From NCBI GenBank assembly GCA_947589485.1, contig CANQBK010000020.1, forward strand, positions 1-32,321: a DNA stretch of 32,321 nucleotides. The letters run 5' to 3'. Positions 31,794-32,321 of this stretch are shown in pieces (the first letter of the stretch is position 1; each line of letters begins with the position of its first letter). Source of the DNA: an uncultured Clostridia bacterium. GTDB lineage: Bacteria; Bacillota; Clostridia; Oscillospirales; Acutalibacteraceae. Below the pieces are notes generated by a model. That model saw only the letters and a list, made by a program, of their open reading frames with translations. It did not search any database and was not told where the DNA came from. The position numbers were made by a program, and so were the translations under genes.

Positions 31794-32321
31794 ATGTTAT
31801 CCAAAACAACAATGGCAAAGTTAACAGCAGCGGTTTTAGCCGCTGCCATAGTTGGGGTCGGCGTAACCGCCACCGGTTGTAATAATCAAAACAACAGCAA
31901 TTCTTCCAACCTTTCAAAGGAAAGCAAAATACCCGAAAGCCCTGCTTCGGATTTTAAATATACTGTTGAAAACGATAAGGTTATCATAACAGACTACATA
32001 GGCAGTGACACAGAGGTTAGCATACCAAAAAAAATAGAGGGCAAGTCTGTTACGGAAATCGGAGAGCGAAGCTTTCTCTGCTGCCTTGAGTTAACAAGCG
32101 TAACTATTCCCGCCGGCATTACTGAAATCGGCGAGAATGCCTTTTTCCACTGCGACAGATTAAAAAGCGTAGATATTCCAAACAGTGTTACTAAAATCGG
32201 TGATGGTGCCTTTTCCTACTGCGACAAATTAACAAGCGTAGATATTCCAAACGGCGTTACTAAAATCGGTAATGAGGCCTTTTCTGCATGCTCAAGCTTA
32301 ACAAGCGTAGATATTCCAAAC
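31794..32321 (+). CDS. BspA-like LRR surface protein 5, cut by window end
   Basis: The first 176 codons of a fifth paralogue, with the frame open to the last base. AGGAGGAA precedes the ATG. Its N-terminus (AAVLAAAIVGVGVTATGCNN) has the lipobox-like TATGC of protein 1, unlike proteins 2-4. The stalk is short (NSSNLSKESKIPESP). The strand YTVENDKVIITDYIG opens the domain, and about four LRR_5 units are visible. Protein 5 and its spacer resemble the first member of the array more than its direct neighbour. Confidence 0.85.
   Translation, partial: MLSKTTMAKLTAAVLAAAIVGVGVTATGCNNQNNSNSSNLSKESKIPESPASDFKYTVENDKVIITDYIGSDTEVSIPKKIEGKSVTEIGERSFLCCLELTSVTIPAGITEIGENAFFHCDRLKSVDIPNSVTKIGDGAFSYCDKLTSVDIPNGVTKIGNEAFSACSSLTSVDIPN

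Noticed and set aside
24442-32321. Regular short repeats of about 69 bp that could suggest a CRISPR-like or satellite array
   Set aside because: The period is 23 codons and every unit stays in frame as an LRR_5 repeat; spacers are not unique.

Overview
The window looks like the accessory part of a gut-type Firmicutes genome (class Clostridia, probably Ruminococcus-like or another Oscillospiraceae/Lachnospiraceae member). The evidence is strong GGAGG ribosome-binding sites, a Gram-positive sortase-anchored protein, Lipobox lipoproteins, BspA-like leucine-rich repeat proteins, and IS families common in these bacteria (ISAs1, IS1182, IS200/IS605). Base composition is mosaic: AT-rich accessory DNA surrounds a clearly GC-richer metabolic block at about 14.2-23.2 kb. 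No rRNA, tRNA or CRISPR array was seen.

Region by region. (1) 0-0.9 kb: the 3' part of an ISAs1 transposase. (2) 1.1-5.4 kb: a two-TM membrane protein and a 1131-residue sortase-anchored surface protein with a possible cysteine-peptidase-like Cys/His/Asp set. (3) 5.5-8.9 kb: an McrB/McrC-type restriction pair, bracketed on both sides by decayed copies of what looks like the 3' end of an RlmD/RumA-type rRNA methyltransferase gene. (4) 8.9-13.8 kb: a decayed accessory stretch. It holds a broken orphan gene, a small CxxC protein, an internally deleted IS1182 element with perfect 31-bp ends, a three-gene cassette (DUF4417 protein, CdiA-CT-like toxin domain, zinc-ribbon protein that may be its immunity partner), and an IS1182 remnant fused to a dead IS200/IS605 TnpA. 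(5) 14.2-23.2 kb: the GC-richer redox/esterase block. It contains a LysR remnant, a two-domain esterase lipoprotein, a flavodoxin lipoprotein, a second alpha/beta-hydrolase lipoprotein, a truncated RibD/DHFR-like gene, two aldo/keto reductases, a YqhD-type iron alcohol dehydrogenase and a DUF4405 membrane protein. Three transcription units here share an upstream element with identical spacing to a -10 box, so they are probably one regulon. An AT-rich segment (18.64-19.55 kb) with a gene split by a palindromic IS605-derived mini-element interrupts the block. (6) 23.6-23.9 kb: an IS605-type element reduced to the tnpB start plus an omegaRNA-like end.

(7) 24.0-32.3 kb: the most unusual part. A decayed sigma-70 factor gene runs in frame, through a single TGA codon, into the first of five tandem BspA-like LRR surface-protein genes. 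Each later copy is preceded by an exactly 77-bp spacer that still carries the same 21-codon Ala/Thr-rich linker in frame with the gene behind it. The simplest reading is that the family arose from a sigma factor-linker-TM-LRR fusion protein. The surface half was then amplified together with its linker, and the ribosome-binding site lies inside the former linker. Long identical tracts and in-frame two-repeat indels between copies point to active recombination or gene conversion.

All assignments come from reading the sequence and from family knowledge. No database search was run. Frame breaks could in principle be sequencing or assembly errors.
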